From contig NZ_JAVQLW010000003.1 of assembly GCF_031822435.1 (NCBI RefSeq), positions 310,001 through 374,000 of the forward strand: a stretch of DNA of 64,000 nt, given 5' to 3'. The position numbers and the translations under genes are program-made. Source of the stretch: Paracoccus sp. MBLB3053 (GTDB lineage: Bacteria; Pseudomonadota; Alphaproteobacteria; Rhodobacterales; Rhodobacteraceae). Positions within the stretch are counted from its first letter, which is position 1, and every line of letters starts with the position of its first letter. This document shows, one piece after another, positions 53,122-62,202 of the stretch. The notes below the pieces were generated by a model. That model was given only the letters and a program-made list of their open reading frames with translations, was not told the DNA's origin and searched no databases.

Positions 53122-54129
53122 TCTGATCAACGGCGTAGCGCGCGGATTTGTGCGCGCTATCGCCAGCAGGGATTCCCGTCTCGGCCGACCAACATATCCA
53201 GCTGATGTTACTGTTCCAGAAGGCGCGTTAATTCGAAACCGGACCAGAAAGTCCTGCAAAGCTGCTCGCGCCGACCCTGCCAGTCTGCAGACCGATATGA
53301 TTATCTTGTCGCCGCCCTGCGCGACCGCCAGAGCCAGAGCTTTCGCTAGGCTTCAGAGCCATGATCGCAGCGCGCATCCTCCGGCAGGCCAAGGGCGTCG
53401 TCGCGCTTCTTGAGGAACTGAGGCATCACCGCTGCTTCCGGCGTTTTCTGAACCGCAACTGCGGTAGGCACGACCAAGGGATATAACCGGCTGGGTCGAT
53501 CGACCGCGTATCGCCGATAGAGGAGCATTCTGATGAACAGCTCCCCCAGACCGGTACCGATGGCTTCGCCGCAAATCCCACTGCGCGTGCACTCAGATCC
53601 AGGATCGTGGCCATCTCGGGCGTCCATTGCCGCAAGACTGCCAATCGGTGTCCAGGCCCAGCTTCGCGACCCGGTTGATCAACCGGTCGGTCTTGAGCTG
53701 GAATTGAGCTTCACCCGGAGGCCCGATCGACAGGCAGGATTTCGACACGGTCGCGCGACCGGACGCCTCGCGCGGACGTCGGACGTCAACGGGTCAATGG
53801 CATCGCTTCGCGCGCGATTGCGGACATTGCCGCTTTCGGAACTCTCGTCGCAGAGTGCATGTCCCAAGTCGGCAACGAAGCTGAGATCTTCTGGATGTGG
53901 AAAGCATGGACTGACGACATCGATGCGGGTCTTTCGCATTCGACGAGCAGGCTGGATAGGATTTCCGCCATTGCTTCGCAGCGCGATGGTGCGAGCAGCA
54001 TGGACGATGACCAGATCCTGAAACAGATCAATTCTGGACGGCCCGTCCCTTGTAGGCTTACGCTTCCACCAAGGTGCTTTCGGGAAAAAGTCCAGTTCGC
54101 ACTCTCACGGAACGGGAAGGGAACGGGAA
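53122..54129. other. Gene-poor kilobase with broken reading frames
   Basis: Nothing in this 1-kb stretch is a convincing intact gene. A strong dyad at 53132-53164 (arms TAGCGCGC and GCGCGCTA with GGCG/CGCC outside) follows the DUF2478 stop and may be its terminator. On the minus strand about 53,430-53,720, protein-like segments (QLKTDRLINRVAKLGLDTDW, then RQWTPEMATILDLSARAVGF) lie in different frames, as in a decayed gene. On the plus strand a frame from about 53,700 reads VAECMSQVGNEAEIFWMWKA and stays open to 54,170 without a good start. Recent decay of one or two genes is inferred; no parent family is recognised. Confidence 0.4.
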
Positions 54130-54615
54130 ATGCCCCACGATCACGACGACGTCCCGCGCTGGAAACATGATGGTGTCCGGGTCATCAGGGGTGATCAGTT
54201 GGACCCCAACACGGCTCAGACTCCCGGAATGTTCCGGCAGGCTGCAATCAATCACGCAAGGGTTGGCGCGCAGAAGATCTGGGCTGGGACGGTGGCGATC
54301 GAACCCGATGCCAAGACCGGTGTCCATCATCACGGGCCCTTGGAAAGCGTGATCTATGTTGTTCGCGGCAAGGCCCGTTTGCGTTGGGGGGAAAGGCTTG
54401 AATTTGTCGCCGAGGCCGGTCCGGGCGACTTCATCTATGTTCCGCCCTATGTTCCTCATCAGGAGATCAATGCCGACCCCGAACACGTGCTTGAATGCGT
54501 GCTTGTCCGCTCGGACAATGAGGCCGTGGTGGTGAATATCACCGATGTCGACCCGATCGAGCCGCCCGAATCCGTGTATTGGGTTGACCCGATCCATCCT
54601 GCCCCCCAATCGTGA
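54130..54615 (+). CDS. Cupin-domain protein
   Basis: A 161-residue single-cupin protein. The metal motif 1 reads GVHHHGPLESVIYVVRGKARLRWG (about residues 65-88: two or three His and a Glu), and motif 2 is PGDFIYVPPYVPHQEIN (about 98-114) with the last ligand His. A GGGAA-rich ribosome site precedes the ATG. Likely a small metal-dependent oxygenase, isomerase or sensor; substrate unknown. It stands alone at the end of a gene-poor stretch. Confidence 0.85.
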   Translation: MPHDHDDVPRWKHDGVRVIRGDQLDPNTAQTPGMFRQAAINHARVGAQKIWAGTVAIEPDAKTGVHHHGPLESVIYVVRGKARLRWGERLEFVAEAGPGDFIYVPPYVPHQEINADPEHVLECVLVRSDNEAVVVNITDVDPIEPPESVYWVDPIHPAPQS

Positions 54616-55135
54616 CAGAATGAACACAACGCTCGTGCGCCAGACGGGCCTTGTGCTCAAGGCGCAGGTGCGGTGACCTCATGATCCGACGGCGGCCGCC
54701 CACGCGGTGGTACCTCGCTTCGGCTCTGGGACAGATCGCACGGTTCGCCAGTTCCCGTTTTTTTGCGGGGAGATCGACCGGAACGGCGGTTCAGATTTCC
54801 GGGAGATCAAGAGGCAGGTCCCAAGCATCTCGACCGCGTCGCGCGAGAGGAGATAGAAATGTAACGATATCCCTTTTCACACTTGGTAAAACATCACCCC
54901 CGGACGTGGCAGCAGAAATATGCGCGGGCGGCGTTGGGCAAATTCCATTCCGGCCCTGAGCGAACCGCTTACCGGTTCATACGCCGCATTCCTCAAGTGA
55001 CGAATTGTGGCAAGGAGGCGCCGGTTTGCATGCAATCCAGGCAGTCAACCTTGGAAAACGAAGGCTTTCGCTGTATATGTCTAAGGGACAACGACCGTGG
55101 CACATGGTTGTCAAGGCAAGAGGCGCAAGCAGGTT
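54616..55135. other. Intergenic region without recognised features
   Basis: A 520-bp stretch between the cupin and the small exported protein. Short frames exist but none has a ribosome site, family resemblance or convincing coding character. The sequence before 55136 is locally richer in A+T and probably holds the promoter of the small protein. Confidence 0.4.
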
Positions 55136-55471
55136 ATGTTCAGACTCCCAGTTGTGGCCGGTGTGCTGGCCGTGGCGGCAATCTATGGTTTTGGCCTCGT
55201 CAAGACCCCGGCGACCGAGCCCCTATCCACAGATATTCCCGCGGTTGAGACTGCCCGCGATCCTGTTGCATCTCTGACCCATGTGCAGGATCAACCCTCC
55301 GCCGCGCATTCTGGCAAGTCCTCGAATGCCGTCGAGACCCGTCTGCGCGAGCTTGTCCAGCAAAGCACGGGCACAATCTGCGAGACCTCCGGCGGGGTCT
55401 GCGAAGTGTCGCCTCGCCCCATCAATTCTCCCTGCCAGTGCGGCAACTATGTCGGACGCGTCGTGCGCTGA
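55136..55471 (+). CDS. Small exported/anchored protein with C-terminal cysteines
   Basis: A 111-residue protein with an N-terminal hydrophobic segment (MFRLPVVAGVLAVAAIYGFGLV) acting as signal or anchor. A low-complexity linker (about residues 25-75) follows, then a compact end, TICETSGGVCEVSPRPINSP and CQCGNYVGRVVR, with four cysteines. The end looks like a small disulfide or metal-binding module. I recognise no named family. It is convergent with the large protein at 55484-58252, only 12 nt between stops. A longer in-frame start at 55097 is possible. Confidence 0.65.
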   Translation: MFRLPVVAGVLAVAAIYGFGLVKTPATEPLSTDIPAVETARDPVASLTHVQDQPSAAHSGKSSNAVETRLRELVQQSTGTICETSGGVCEVSPRPINSPCQCGNYVGRVVR

Positions 55472-55483
55472 AGCGTCAGGTCA

Positions 55484-58252
55484 CTATTCTTGTGCGGGTG
55501 TCTCGGTTGGGGGTTCTTCGAGAGCTGCCACGGGCTCGGTGCCTGGCGAAACCTGAGCCAAGTCTTCTCCCTTCTCGCAGAAGCTGACTTCGACCGAGTC
55601 ATTCCCTTCGCTGGTCCAGACCCACAGCCGATCCGTCTTCTCGGCCGGATATTCGGGAAAGGTCATGGTCGCGAGGATACCGCGCATGTCCGGCATGACC
55701 TCGATCCGCTCGGCCTTGCTTCCAGCAAGGGTCACCACGGTCGAACGCCAGAGCCGCTCGCCCGGGATGACCAGCGCAAGTTGGTAGGCCGAACTCCCCT
55801 CTCCGCCATCCTTGGGACTGATCCGCCTTGGCCTGAGACACGGGGCTGCACCCTCATCGCTTTCAGACGCGCGGGGCTGGAACACCTTCTTGTTGATCAT
55901 CGGGCCAAGAATTTCGTTCCGGCCGATCACGATGCTGTCGAGCGCGGCAAAATCGGTGGGCACTTTCAACGTGATGGTGCGCCGCTGATAGCCCTCCATC
56001 AACTCGCCAATCATCTCTTCGAGGTTCAGATCGTTGAATGAGCGCGTGTCGCCTGCGACCAGAGCGTCAGATCCCCCCGCCACAGGCGAAGTTGCATCAG
56101 AGCGTGGCGCATAGATGCGCGCATTCCGATCGTCCGGCACCTTGTCGGGGTCAAGAAATCCCTTCCACACCGTCAGCCGGATCTCGTCGAGGTAAGCCGG
56201 GACCGAAACGAGCACAAGCTGGGACACCATCATGGGTTCCTTGATTCCGGCCTTGACTACGGTCCATCCGAAATCGAAAAGTTCGCGCTCATCGTCAGGC
56301 AGCCTGCCGCTGCGGCTTTGGCCCGATGCGAAATTGATCACCTCGGGCGCCGCCTCGAATTTCCGGCTGGCCTCAGAACTGGAATAACCGGCCCATCCGG
56401 TAACGCCAGAAGCCCCGGCGCCGCCCTGTATGGACTGGCTATTTCCGGCTTCGGTCACAACCCCTGTCACGTTCCCGCGCGGAAAGGCTGCATAGGTATA
56501 GCTTTCGACCTGGGCCATGCGGCGAAAGAATTCTAGCGCTCCAAGGCGCAACTGCACCTGCCGACCGATCGCGCAATCGTCTATCGTGAATTCGTAGCCC
56601 TCGAACTGTTCGTAACGACCGACCAGTTCGTCCTTGCTGGCACCCTCGGCCAGGAAGGGATCACCGAACTGCGGCCGCACGAGGCAAAGTGCCCGTGCAT
56701 CATGGATATCGGCGGCGGCCTCGATCCCGGCGAGCACGGTCGGCGTCAACGCGGCCTTCAGGCGCGCGATGGCCTCGGGGCTCATGTTGCGCCGAGGCTG
56801 CACCCAGGCCTCGAAATCCGGGCATTGCGCCTTTTCGCACGGCAGCGGAAGCAGGCCTCCCATCCGCCCCAACCCAGCCGTGTCGGGCGCGTCGGGTCTT
56901 GCAACGTAAAGATCGACGTCCCGCTGGTTGAACGAGATGTCCACGTCCAGCCTGCACTGGCTGGGCTGGCGGATCAGCTGGAACTTGGTTTGGGCTTCGA
57001 AGAACTGGCCCCAGGCACCGGGAATTGCTGCAAACGGAGAGGAGATCCGCTGCTGCTGCTCGAGAAAACCGCCCAGGTTGACGGGGGGCAAGGCGGGATC
57101 GGTTGCGGCTCTGGTGCATTCGTCAACCGCGCTCCGCAAGACCTGATCCCGCAACCGCGAGGCAATTCGCGTCTCGGAATCGGGCAACCGGGTGACATAG
57201 GCCAGCGCCTCGTCGACCTCTTCGACCTGAGAGAATAGCTGTGTGAGCGATGCCCTTGCGAACGGCTCGACTTCAACTCCCCGGCACAAGGGTTGATCGA
57301 GCAGTTCCGGCCGGCACAACGCCTTTCTTTCGCCGCGATATTCGTTCAGCCGCCGGCTGACATTGTCGAGCCAATCGCCGAAATAGCGGTCGATCTGAAC
57401 GAGGATGCGCAGATCATCCTCGCTCAGGCCCACGGACTGTCCCGAGGGGCCGGAATAGCGCATGAAATGCCGCACGAACGCCTCGGGATCGCGCCGCAGC
57501 AAGGGGGGTTCTTCGTCGACGTCAGCAGAACCATCAGGCGCTGCTGGCGGCTCTGTATCTGCGGCAGGCGTGGCTGCGTCGGAACCGGGACGCCCAAGCA
57601 ATATGTCCAGCGGGTTCTGATCCATTCGTACAACGACCGTCGGGTTCAGGACCGTTTCTGCCCCTGGCAGGATCGAAGTGTCGAATTTCAGGCCGAGCAC
57701 CGTGTTTCCGCTAAGATCATGGCGGTCATCAAGCGCATTCTCGAGGATCATCTGCCGGATCTCGTCTCGCGCCTCGGACTGCAGGCGGAAGCGCGTCTTG
57801 AAGGGGATCTGCGCCAATTGTTCGACCAGCTCGGACGACAGGCCGGTCAGATCACTTTCTTCGTCAGATGGCGCAGTGCTTCCCTGTCCCGCGATCACGC
57901 CCAGCACGGCGCGGCGCATCTCGGCCTGGGCATCCTCGATCCAGCCGGCATCGGGGCTGTCCACCTCGGCCAGGCGATTGCGCAGCCAGGCATCCTGAAG
58001 ATAGCGATCATTGACCAGCCGTTGACGCGTATAGACCTCGGGGCTCTCGACATAGATCAGGCCGGTATGTCCGGGACGAAGGTCCTGACCTCGGGATGCC
58101 GCGAGGACCGCCAGGCGCGTATCACGATAAAGGCCGACAAGACGAGGCAAGGCCCATGCCGCGACATCAAGCGCGACAAAGACGAGGAGCGCGATCGCCA
58201 CGGCGCGAAACAGGAAGCGGACGATCGGAGGAACACGAACGACGCTGGCCAT
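55484..58252 (-). CDS. Large membrane-anchored periplasmic protein of unknown function
   Basis: A protein of about 922 residues. Near the N-terminus a single membrane anchor (VRFLFRAVAIALLVFVALDVAAWALP) is followed by a long soluble region, presumably periplasmic. It has acidic, proline-rich linkers (about residues 225-260, ATPAADTEPPAAPDGSADVD; and the C-terminal PVAALEEPPTETPAQE). Cysteines are few. A central segment includes GGAGASGVTGWAGYSSSEA. I recognise no catalytic motif or family. The start is uncertain: ATG at 58252 lacks a ribosome site and in-frame ATGs at 58279, 58288 and 58330 extend it. It stands alone between convergent and same-strand neighbours. An envelope or cell-surface role is only a guess. 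Confidence 0.75.
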   Translation of the reverse strand: MASVVRVPPIVRFLFRAVAIALLVFVALDVAAWALPRLVGLYRDTRLAVLAASRGQDLRPGHTGLIYVESPEVYTRQRLVNDRYLQDAWLRNRLAEVDSPDAGWIEDAQAEMRRAVLGVIAGQGSTAPSDEESDLTGLSSELVEQLAQIPFKTRFRLQSEARDEIRQMILENALDDRHDLSGNTVLGLKFDTSILPGAETVLNPTVVVRMDQNPLDILLGRPGSDAATPAADTEPPAAPDGSADVDEEPPLLRRDPEAFVRHFMRYSGPSGQSVGLSEDDLRILVQIDRYFGDWLDNVSRRLNEYRGERKALCRPELLDQPLCRGVEVEPFARASLTQLFSQVEEVDEALAYVTRLPDSETRIASRLRDQVLRSAVDECTRAATDPALPPVNLGGFLEQQQRISSPFAAIPGAWGQFFEAQTKFQLIRQPSQCRLDVDISFNQRDVDLYVARPDAPDTAGLGRMGGLLPLPCEKAQCPDFEAWVQPRRNMSPEAIARLKAALTPTVLAGIEAAADIHDARALCLVRPQFGDPFLAEGASKDELVGRYEQFEGYEFTIDDCAIGRQVQLRLGALEFFRRMAQVESYTYAAFPRGNVTGVVTEAGNSQSIQGGAGASGVTGWAGYSSSEASRKFEAAPEVINFASGQSRSGRLPDDERELFDFGWTVVKAGIKEPMMVSQLVLVSVPAYLDEIRLTVWKGFLDPDKVPDDRNARIYAPRSDATSPVAGGSDALVAGDTRSFNDLNLEEMIGELMEGYQRRTITLKVPTDFAALDSIVIGRNEILGPMINKKVFQPRASESDEGAAPCLRPRRISPKDGGEGSSAYQLALVIPGERLWRSTVVTLAGSKAERIEVMPDMRGILATMTFPEYPAEKTDRLWVWTSEGNDSVEVSFCEKGEDLAQVSPGTEPVAALEEPPTETPAQE

Positions 58253-58460
58253 GATTGCATGGTGCCAACTCTGTCGCATCCTGTCCATGTAATGCGGCGG
58301 GCCAAAAGGAAAAACTGCGCGAAACGGCATCTGATGCGATCATCCCGCAAGATGGCATCACTGATCTGAGCGTTGGCGGGCTTGCTGGCGGCCGGACCGC
58401 GTCGCCTTGCAAGACTGACCGACATTCGCTCCGCCGCGGAAGTCGGACACCGAGCACTGA

Positions 58461-59360
58461 TCAATCCTTCCAGCTTTCCCTGACATGGCTCTCGAAGAAG
58501 TCCGAGAAGGTCGCGACGCGCAGGGGCAGGCGTTCATAGGGCGGGTAATAGAGGGTCAACCAGAGTTCGGAAGGGTGCCAGTCGGGCAGAACCGGCACCA
58601 AGGAGCGGTTTCCCAGCGCCTCGCGCAGCATGAAATGGGGCAGCATGACAATGCCTTCACCATTCGCCGCAAGCTGGGCCAACAGTTCCCCGTTATTTGC
58701 CTGAAACCTGCCTGAGGCGCGGATATGGCGCTGCTCGTCACCCCTGCTCAGGTTCCAGGTTTCGCCCGCCATGCCGCTGGCATAGCCAAGGCAGTCGTGT
58801 GCGGCCAGATCCTCGGGGGTCTCGGGAGTACCCTGCCTGTTCAGATAACTGGGCGAGGCGACCAGCAAACGTGGCACGCGGCAGATCTTGCGCCAGATCG
58901 TCGATTTGTCCGATGGCGCGCCCGAGATGCGAATGGCCAGATCGAGATCTTCTGAGACGATGTCGACAAGTCTGTCAGTCAGGCTGACAAGAACGTTGGT
59001 ACGGGGATGGATTGTCGCGAATTGCGACAGCACCGAGGGCAGAACCAGTGATCCCAGCGACAGGGGCGCGCTGATCCGCAAAAGGCCGCTCAACTCGCCC
59101 TGCCGCTCTCGCATTTCCTCGGCTGCCGCGCCCAGACCATCGGCCAAAGGGGCAACCCGTGCTGCGTACAGCGCACCCGCCGCGGTCAGCGACACGGCCC
59201 GCGTGGTACGGACAAGAAGCTGCGTGCCCAGTTTTGTCTCAAGCGCCGCGACCGCGCGCGTGACTGCGGCAGGGGCCAGCCCGAGGGCACGTGCGGCGCC
59301 GGAAAAGCTGCGCTGAGAGGCGACTTCCAGGAAGATCCGGATCGATTCAAGCTCGCCCAT
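58461..59360 (-). CDS. LysR-family transcriptional regulator (CrgA/AaeR-like branch)
   Basis: A 299-residue LysR protein. MGELESIRIFLEVASQRSFSGAARALGLAPAAVTRAVAALETKLGTQLLVRTTR is the classical winged helix, and the effector domain includes GLLRISAPLSLGSLVLPSVLSQFATIHP and EDLDLAIRISGAPSDKSTIWRKI, typical of the large CrgA/DsdC-like group with quinone or aromatic effectors among its members. Divergent from the MhqO/MhqD-like pair, with an ATGGCAA-N3-TTGCCAT dyad between, so it probably controls them. Confidence 0.88.
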   Translation of the reverse strand: MGELESIRIFLEVASQRSFSGAARALGLAPAAVTRAVAALETKLGTQLLVRTTRAVSLTAAGALYAARVAPLADGLGAAAEEMRERQGELSGLLRISAPLSLGSLVLPSVLSQFATIHPRTNVLVSLTDRLVDIVSEDLDLAIRISGAPSDKSTIWRKICRVPRLLVASPSYLNRQGTPETPEDLAAHDCLGYASGMAGETWNLSRGDEQRHIRASGRFQANNGELLAQLAANGEGIVMLPHFMLREALGNRSLVPVLPDWHPSELWLTLYYPPYERLPLRVATFSDFFESHVRESWKD

Positions 59361-59409
59361 TATTTCCCATATCGAAATAAATAATGCGATTTTACGAATA
59401 TTCTCAGCA

Positions 59410-59426
59410 ATGGCAAACGTTGCCAT
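59410..59426. promoter_or_regulatory. LysR-type operator dyad
   Basis: A perfect dyad ATGGCAA-ACG-TTGCCAT lies in the 118-bp gap between the divergent LysR gene and the dioxygenase-like gene, 53 bp before the latter's start. Its size suits a LysR recognition box. Confidence 0.6.
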
Positions 59427-59478
59427 CTTTGGTCTCAGCAAGGGCGCGGACTGACCGGCCCGATTAGGAGAGACCAAG

Positions 59479-60408
59479 ATGCTGCATCAGATCAAGGGCC
59501 TGCACCACGTCACGTCGATGGCTGCTGATGCCCAGGAAAACAACGATTTCTTCACGGCCAAGCTGGGCCTGCGCCGGGTCAAGAAAACGGTGAACTTCGA
59601 CGCGCCGGATGTTTATCACCTTTATTATGGGGACGAACTGGGTACGCCCGGGTCGGTCATGACCTATTTTCCGTTCCCACATATCGCCCGTGGCCGTCGC
59701 GGCTCGGGCGAGGTAGGCGACACGCTGTTTACCGTACCCCAGGGCAGTCTGAGCTTCTGGAAAGCGCACCTGACTGCACAGGACATCCGCGGCCTGAAAG
59801 AAGAAGAGCTGTTCGGAGAGAAACGTCTTCGCTTCTCGGGGCCCGATGGTGACGGCTTCGCGCTGGTCGAAAAGGACGGCGACCCCCGTGCGGCCTTCAA
59901 CGGCGCGGTCCCGACGGATGAGGGCATTCAGGGTTTCCACGGCGTCTCGATGCGGTTGCGCGATCAAGGTGCGACGGCCGAGCTGCTGAAGTTCATGAAC
60001 TACGAACCCATCGACCGGCAGGGCAATGTCACCCGCTTCGCAGTGCGCGACGGCAACGGCGCGGACTTCGTCGATCTTGAAACCCTTCCAGATGCCGCTC
60101 CGGCCCGGCCGGGCGCAGGCTCGGTCCATCACGTCGCTTTCGCGGTCGAAGATCGTGCCGCACAGCTTGAGGTGCGCAAGGCCCTGATGGATACCGGCTA
60201 TCACGTCACGCCGGTGATCGACCGGGACTATTTCTGGGCGATCTATTTCCGCACCCCTGGCGGCGTGCTCTTCGAGATCGCGACGAATGAGCCCGGTTTC
60301 GATCGGGACGAGGATACCGCCCATCTGGGCGAGGCCCTGCGTATCCCGCGCCAACACGAACATCTGCGCAGCCAGATCGAGCGCATCCTGCCGCCGATCC
60401 ACAACTGA
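59479..60408 (+). CDS. VOC-family ring-cleaving dioxygenase (MhqO/MhqA-like)
   Basis: A 309-residue protein of two glyoxalase/bleomycin (VOC) modules. The first begins IKGLHHVTSMAADAQENNDFFTAKLGLRRVKKTVNFD and supplies a metal His at residue 9. The second begins GSVHHVAFAVEDRAAQLE (His near 217) and ends GGVLFEIATNEPGF (Glu near 273). These are the His/His/Glu iron ligands. The pattern is that of hydroquinone-type dioxygenases such as Bacillus MhqO/MhqA. A GGAGAGA site precedes the ATG. It pairs with an esterase-like gene 49 nt downstream. Confidence 0.9.
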   Translation: MLHQIKGLHHVTSMAADAQENNDFFTAKLGLRRVKKTVNFDAPDVYHLYYGDELGTPGSVMTYFPFPHIARGRRGSGEVGDTLFTVPQGSLSFWKAHLTAQDIRGLKEEELFGEKRLRFSGPDGDGFALVEKDGDPRAAFNGAVPTDEGIQGFHGVSMRLRDQGATAELLKFMNYEPIDRQGNVTRFAVRDGNGADFVDLETLPDAAPARPGAGSVHHVAFAVEDRAAQLEVRKALMDTGYHVTPVIDRDYFWAIYFRTPGGVLFEIATNEPGFDRDEDTAHLGEALRIPRQHEHLRSQIERILPPIHN

Positions 60409-60457
60409 CCCCAAACCAAGCGGCGGCCATCGTGCCGCCGCCCGACCGGAGAACAAG

Positions 60458-61060
60458 ATGAGCATTCACAGCTATCACCACTTCGCCAAGGCTCCGGCTA
60501 CGGGTCAGCCACTGGTGCTGACCTTTCACGGCACAGGCGGAGATGAGCAGCAGTTTTCAGGGCTTATCTCGGAGCTTCTGCCTCGGGCGGGGATCGTCTC
60601 ACCGCGCGGGGATGTCTCCGAGCATGGCGCGAACCGCTTTTTCCGCCGCACCGGCGAGGGCATTTACGACATGGCGGACCTTGCGCGCAGGACCGAGAAG
60701 ATGTCGGGCTTCATTGCGGCGCATCGCGCAGCCAATCCAGGCGCGCCGATCTGGGCTCTGGGGTATTCGAACGGCGCCAACATTCTGGCTTCGGTGCTTT
60801 TCAGCCAGCCCGCATTGATTGATCGGGCCGTGCTGATGCATCCGCTGATCCCCTTTCGGCCCGCACCTCAGCCGGGGCTTTCGGGTCGTCCTGTCCTGAT
60901 CACTGCCGGGAGACGAGATCCAATTTCACCGATGGCGCTGACGCAGAATCTGGTCGACTACCTCGGTGCTCAAGGAGCGACGGTGGAACTGGCACTGCAT
61001 GACGGCGGACACGAGATCCGAGCCGCAGAGATTGATGCCATAGCCGGGTTCTTGGCCTGA
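60458..61060 (+). CDS. Phospholipase/carboxylesterase-family hydrolase (MhqD-like)
   Basis: A 200-residue alpha/beta hydrolase. The oxyanion loop is LVLTFHGTGGDEQQF, SPRGDVSEHGANRFFRR follows, and the nucleophile elbow is ALGYSNGANI (Ser near 107). Asp in AGRRDPISP (near 152) and His in LHDGGHEI (near 185) complete the triad. Same family as Bacillus MhqD, which is co-regulated with MhqO in quinone stress. ATG at 60458 follows GGAGAA. Probably co-transcribed with the upstream dioxygenase-like gene. Confidence 0.88.
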   Translation: MSIHSYHHFAKAPATGQPLVLTFHGTGGDEQQFSGLISELLPRAGIVSPRGDVSEHGANRFFRRTGEGIYDMADLARRTEKMSGFIAAHRAANPGAPIWALGYSNGANILASVLFSQPALIDRAVLMHPLIPFRPAPQPGLSGRPVLITAGRRDPISPMALTQNLVDYLGAQGATVELALHDGGHEIRAAEIDAIAGFLA

Positions 61061-61428
61061 AACGGAGCCCTGCCGCCTGTGCGGCAGGCCAACTCAGCGA
61101 GCGCCCGACAGGGGGTGCGCCCTTTCCCCCCGATCGGGACTCTGAAACGGAGTGCGCAGGAACAATCCCCTCGGGCCCGTCCAACTTGTGATATGGGGGC
61201 TCTCTGCAACCGCGATCAATCGCACGATCACGAGAACCACCCACGGATAATTCCCACGGTCGCTGGACAGCCTGCCAAGGTGATGCGGGCATCAAACGTC
61301 ATGCCGGACTGCGGCGGCCTTGCAGCTGCAATGTCGGACCGGAAGGGTACGTGGTTTGGTTTTCAACAATGTAACTGAGTCCGCAGCCCGGCCCGCTCTA
61401 TTTGCGCGGTCCGGGCAGTTTTTCCGGG
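61061..61428. other. Intergenic region with an orphan terminator
   Basis: A 368-bp gap between the esterase gene and the convergent ProC-like gene. A 99-codon plus-strand frame (61079-61378) ends 8 nt before a good terminator but shows no ribosome site or family resemblance. No other feature is visible. Confidence 0.4.
61386..61423 (+). terminator. Rho-independent terminator (plus strand)
   Basis: An 11-bp stem with one mismatch (GCCCGGCCCGC and GCGCGGTCCGGGC region, 9-nt loop) is followed by AGTTTTTCC. On the plus strand it would end transcripts from the MhqO/MhqD pair, 326 nt upstream, or from an unrecognised gene in between. On the minus strand there is no T-run. Confidence 0.7.
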
Positions 61429-62202
61429 TCAGCCAACGTTGGCGGCGCGGGTGAGGGCGGCGTCGAGGCCTGCAGTGAGGGCGCTTTCGAACCCGGAATT
61501 TCTTGCGGCCAGCAGGCCGGCTGCGGTGGTACCCGCATAATCCAGGAAGGTCTGCACCATCGCACCTGCTGCGCCGGACTCCGCGCCGATGAGCGCGGGA
61601 CAGTCGCGGACGACGTTCAGTGCCGCGCGTTCCGCCACCTCTGGCGCGACGCCGCGGGCGGTCAGGAATTGCGCTAGCACCATGGCGAGAAGCGCCGGAT
61701 AGGCCGGCCCCGCGCCGGACACGGCGGTCATCAGGTCCAGCTGCGCCTCGTCGGGAAGTTCCTCGGTCGCCCCGAAGGCACCCAGCAGCGCCATCGCCGT
61801 GGCACGATCCGAGGCGGAAACACCCTCCGCCGCAACGAAGGGGGTATAGGAACGGCCGATCGCGGCCGCCGCATTCGGCATCGCGCGCAAGATGCGCCCC
61901 CCGCAGGCTGCCAGGCGGTTCATTCCGATCCCTGCCATGAAGGAGATCACCAGCCGATCTCCTGCCAGCAGCCCTAGCCCCTCCCAGTCCTGCGGCCTGA
62001 TGCTGAGCACGATCACGTCGCTTTCGGAGATGAGCCCGGCTAGATCGGCGGGCCAATGAACCCTATGGCCAAAATAGCTGTCCTGCGGCCCAGTTCGGTT
62101 CAGGATCGACAGGTTCTGCGGTTGCAGGACGCCTTTTTCCAGAACTGCCCTGCCAAGCGCACTGCCCAGCCAACCGGTGCCCCCGACGATGCCGAGCCTC
62201 AT
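61429..62202 (-). CDS. Pyrroline-5-carboxylate reductase-like protein (ProC family)
   Basis: A 257-residue protein of the ProC family. The NAD(P) site is MRLGIVGGTGWLGSALGRAVLEKG, VIVLSIRPQDWEGL marks the second half of the Rossmann fold, FMAGIGMNRLAACGGRILRAMPNAAAAIG follows near residue 95, and the C-terminal dimerisation domain has AVSGAGPAYPALLAMVLAQFLTARGV (about 160-185). GIVGGTGWLG differs from the GxGxMG of housekeeping ProC, suggesting a specialised enzyme. The ATG overlaps the TetR stop. The divergent demethylase gene suggests a role in proline-type imino acid or betaine breakdown. Confidence 0.82.
   Translation of the reverse strand: MRLGIVGGTGWLGSALGRAVLEKGVLQPQNLSILNRTGPQDSYFGHRVHWPADLAGLISESDVIVLSIRPQDWEGLGLLAGDRLVISFMAGIGMNRLAACGGRILRAMPNAAAAIGRSYTPFVAAEGVSASDRATAMALLGAFGATEELPDEAQLDLMTAVSGAGPAYPALLAMVLAQFLTARGVAPEVAERAALNVVRDCPALIGAESGAAGAMVQTFLDYAGTTAAGLLAARNSGFESALTAGLDAALTRAANVG

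Noticed and set aside
53533..54021. A 162-codon plus-strand open frame
   Set aside because: The product is Arg/Ser/Pro-rich and low in motifs, as expected for a chance frame. The region was recorded as gene-poor instead.
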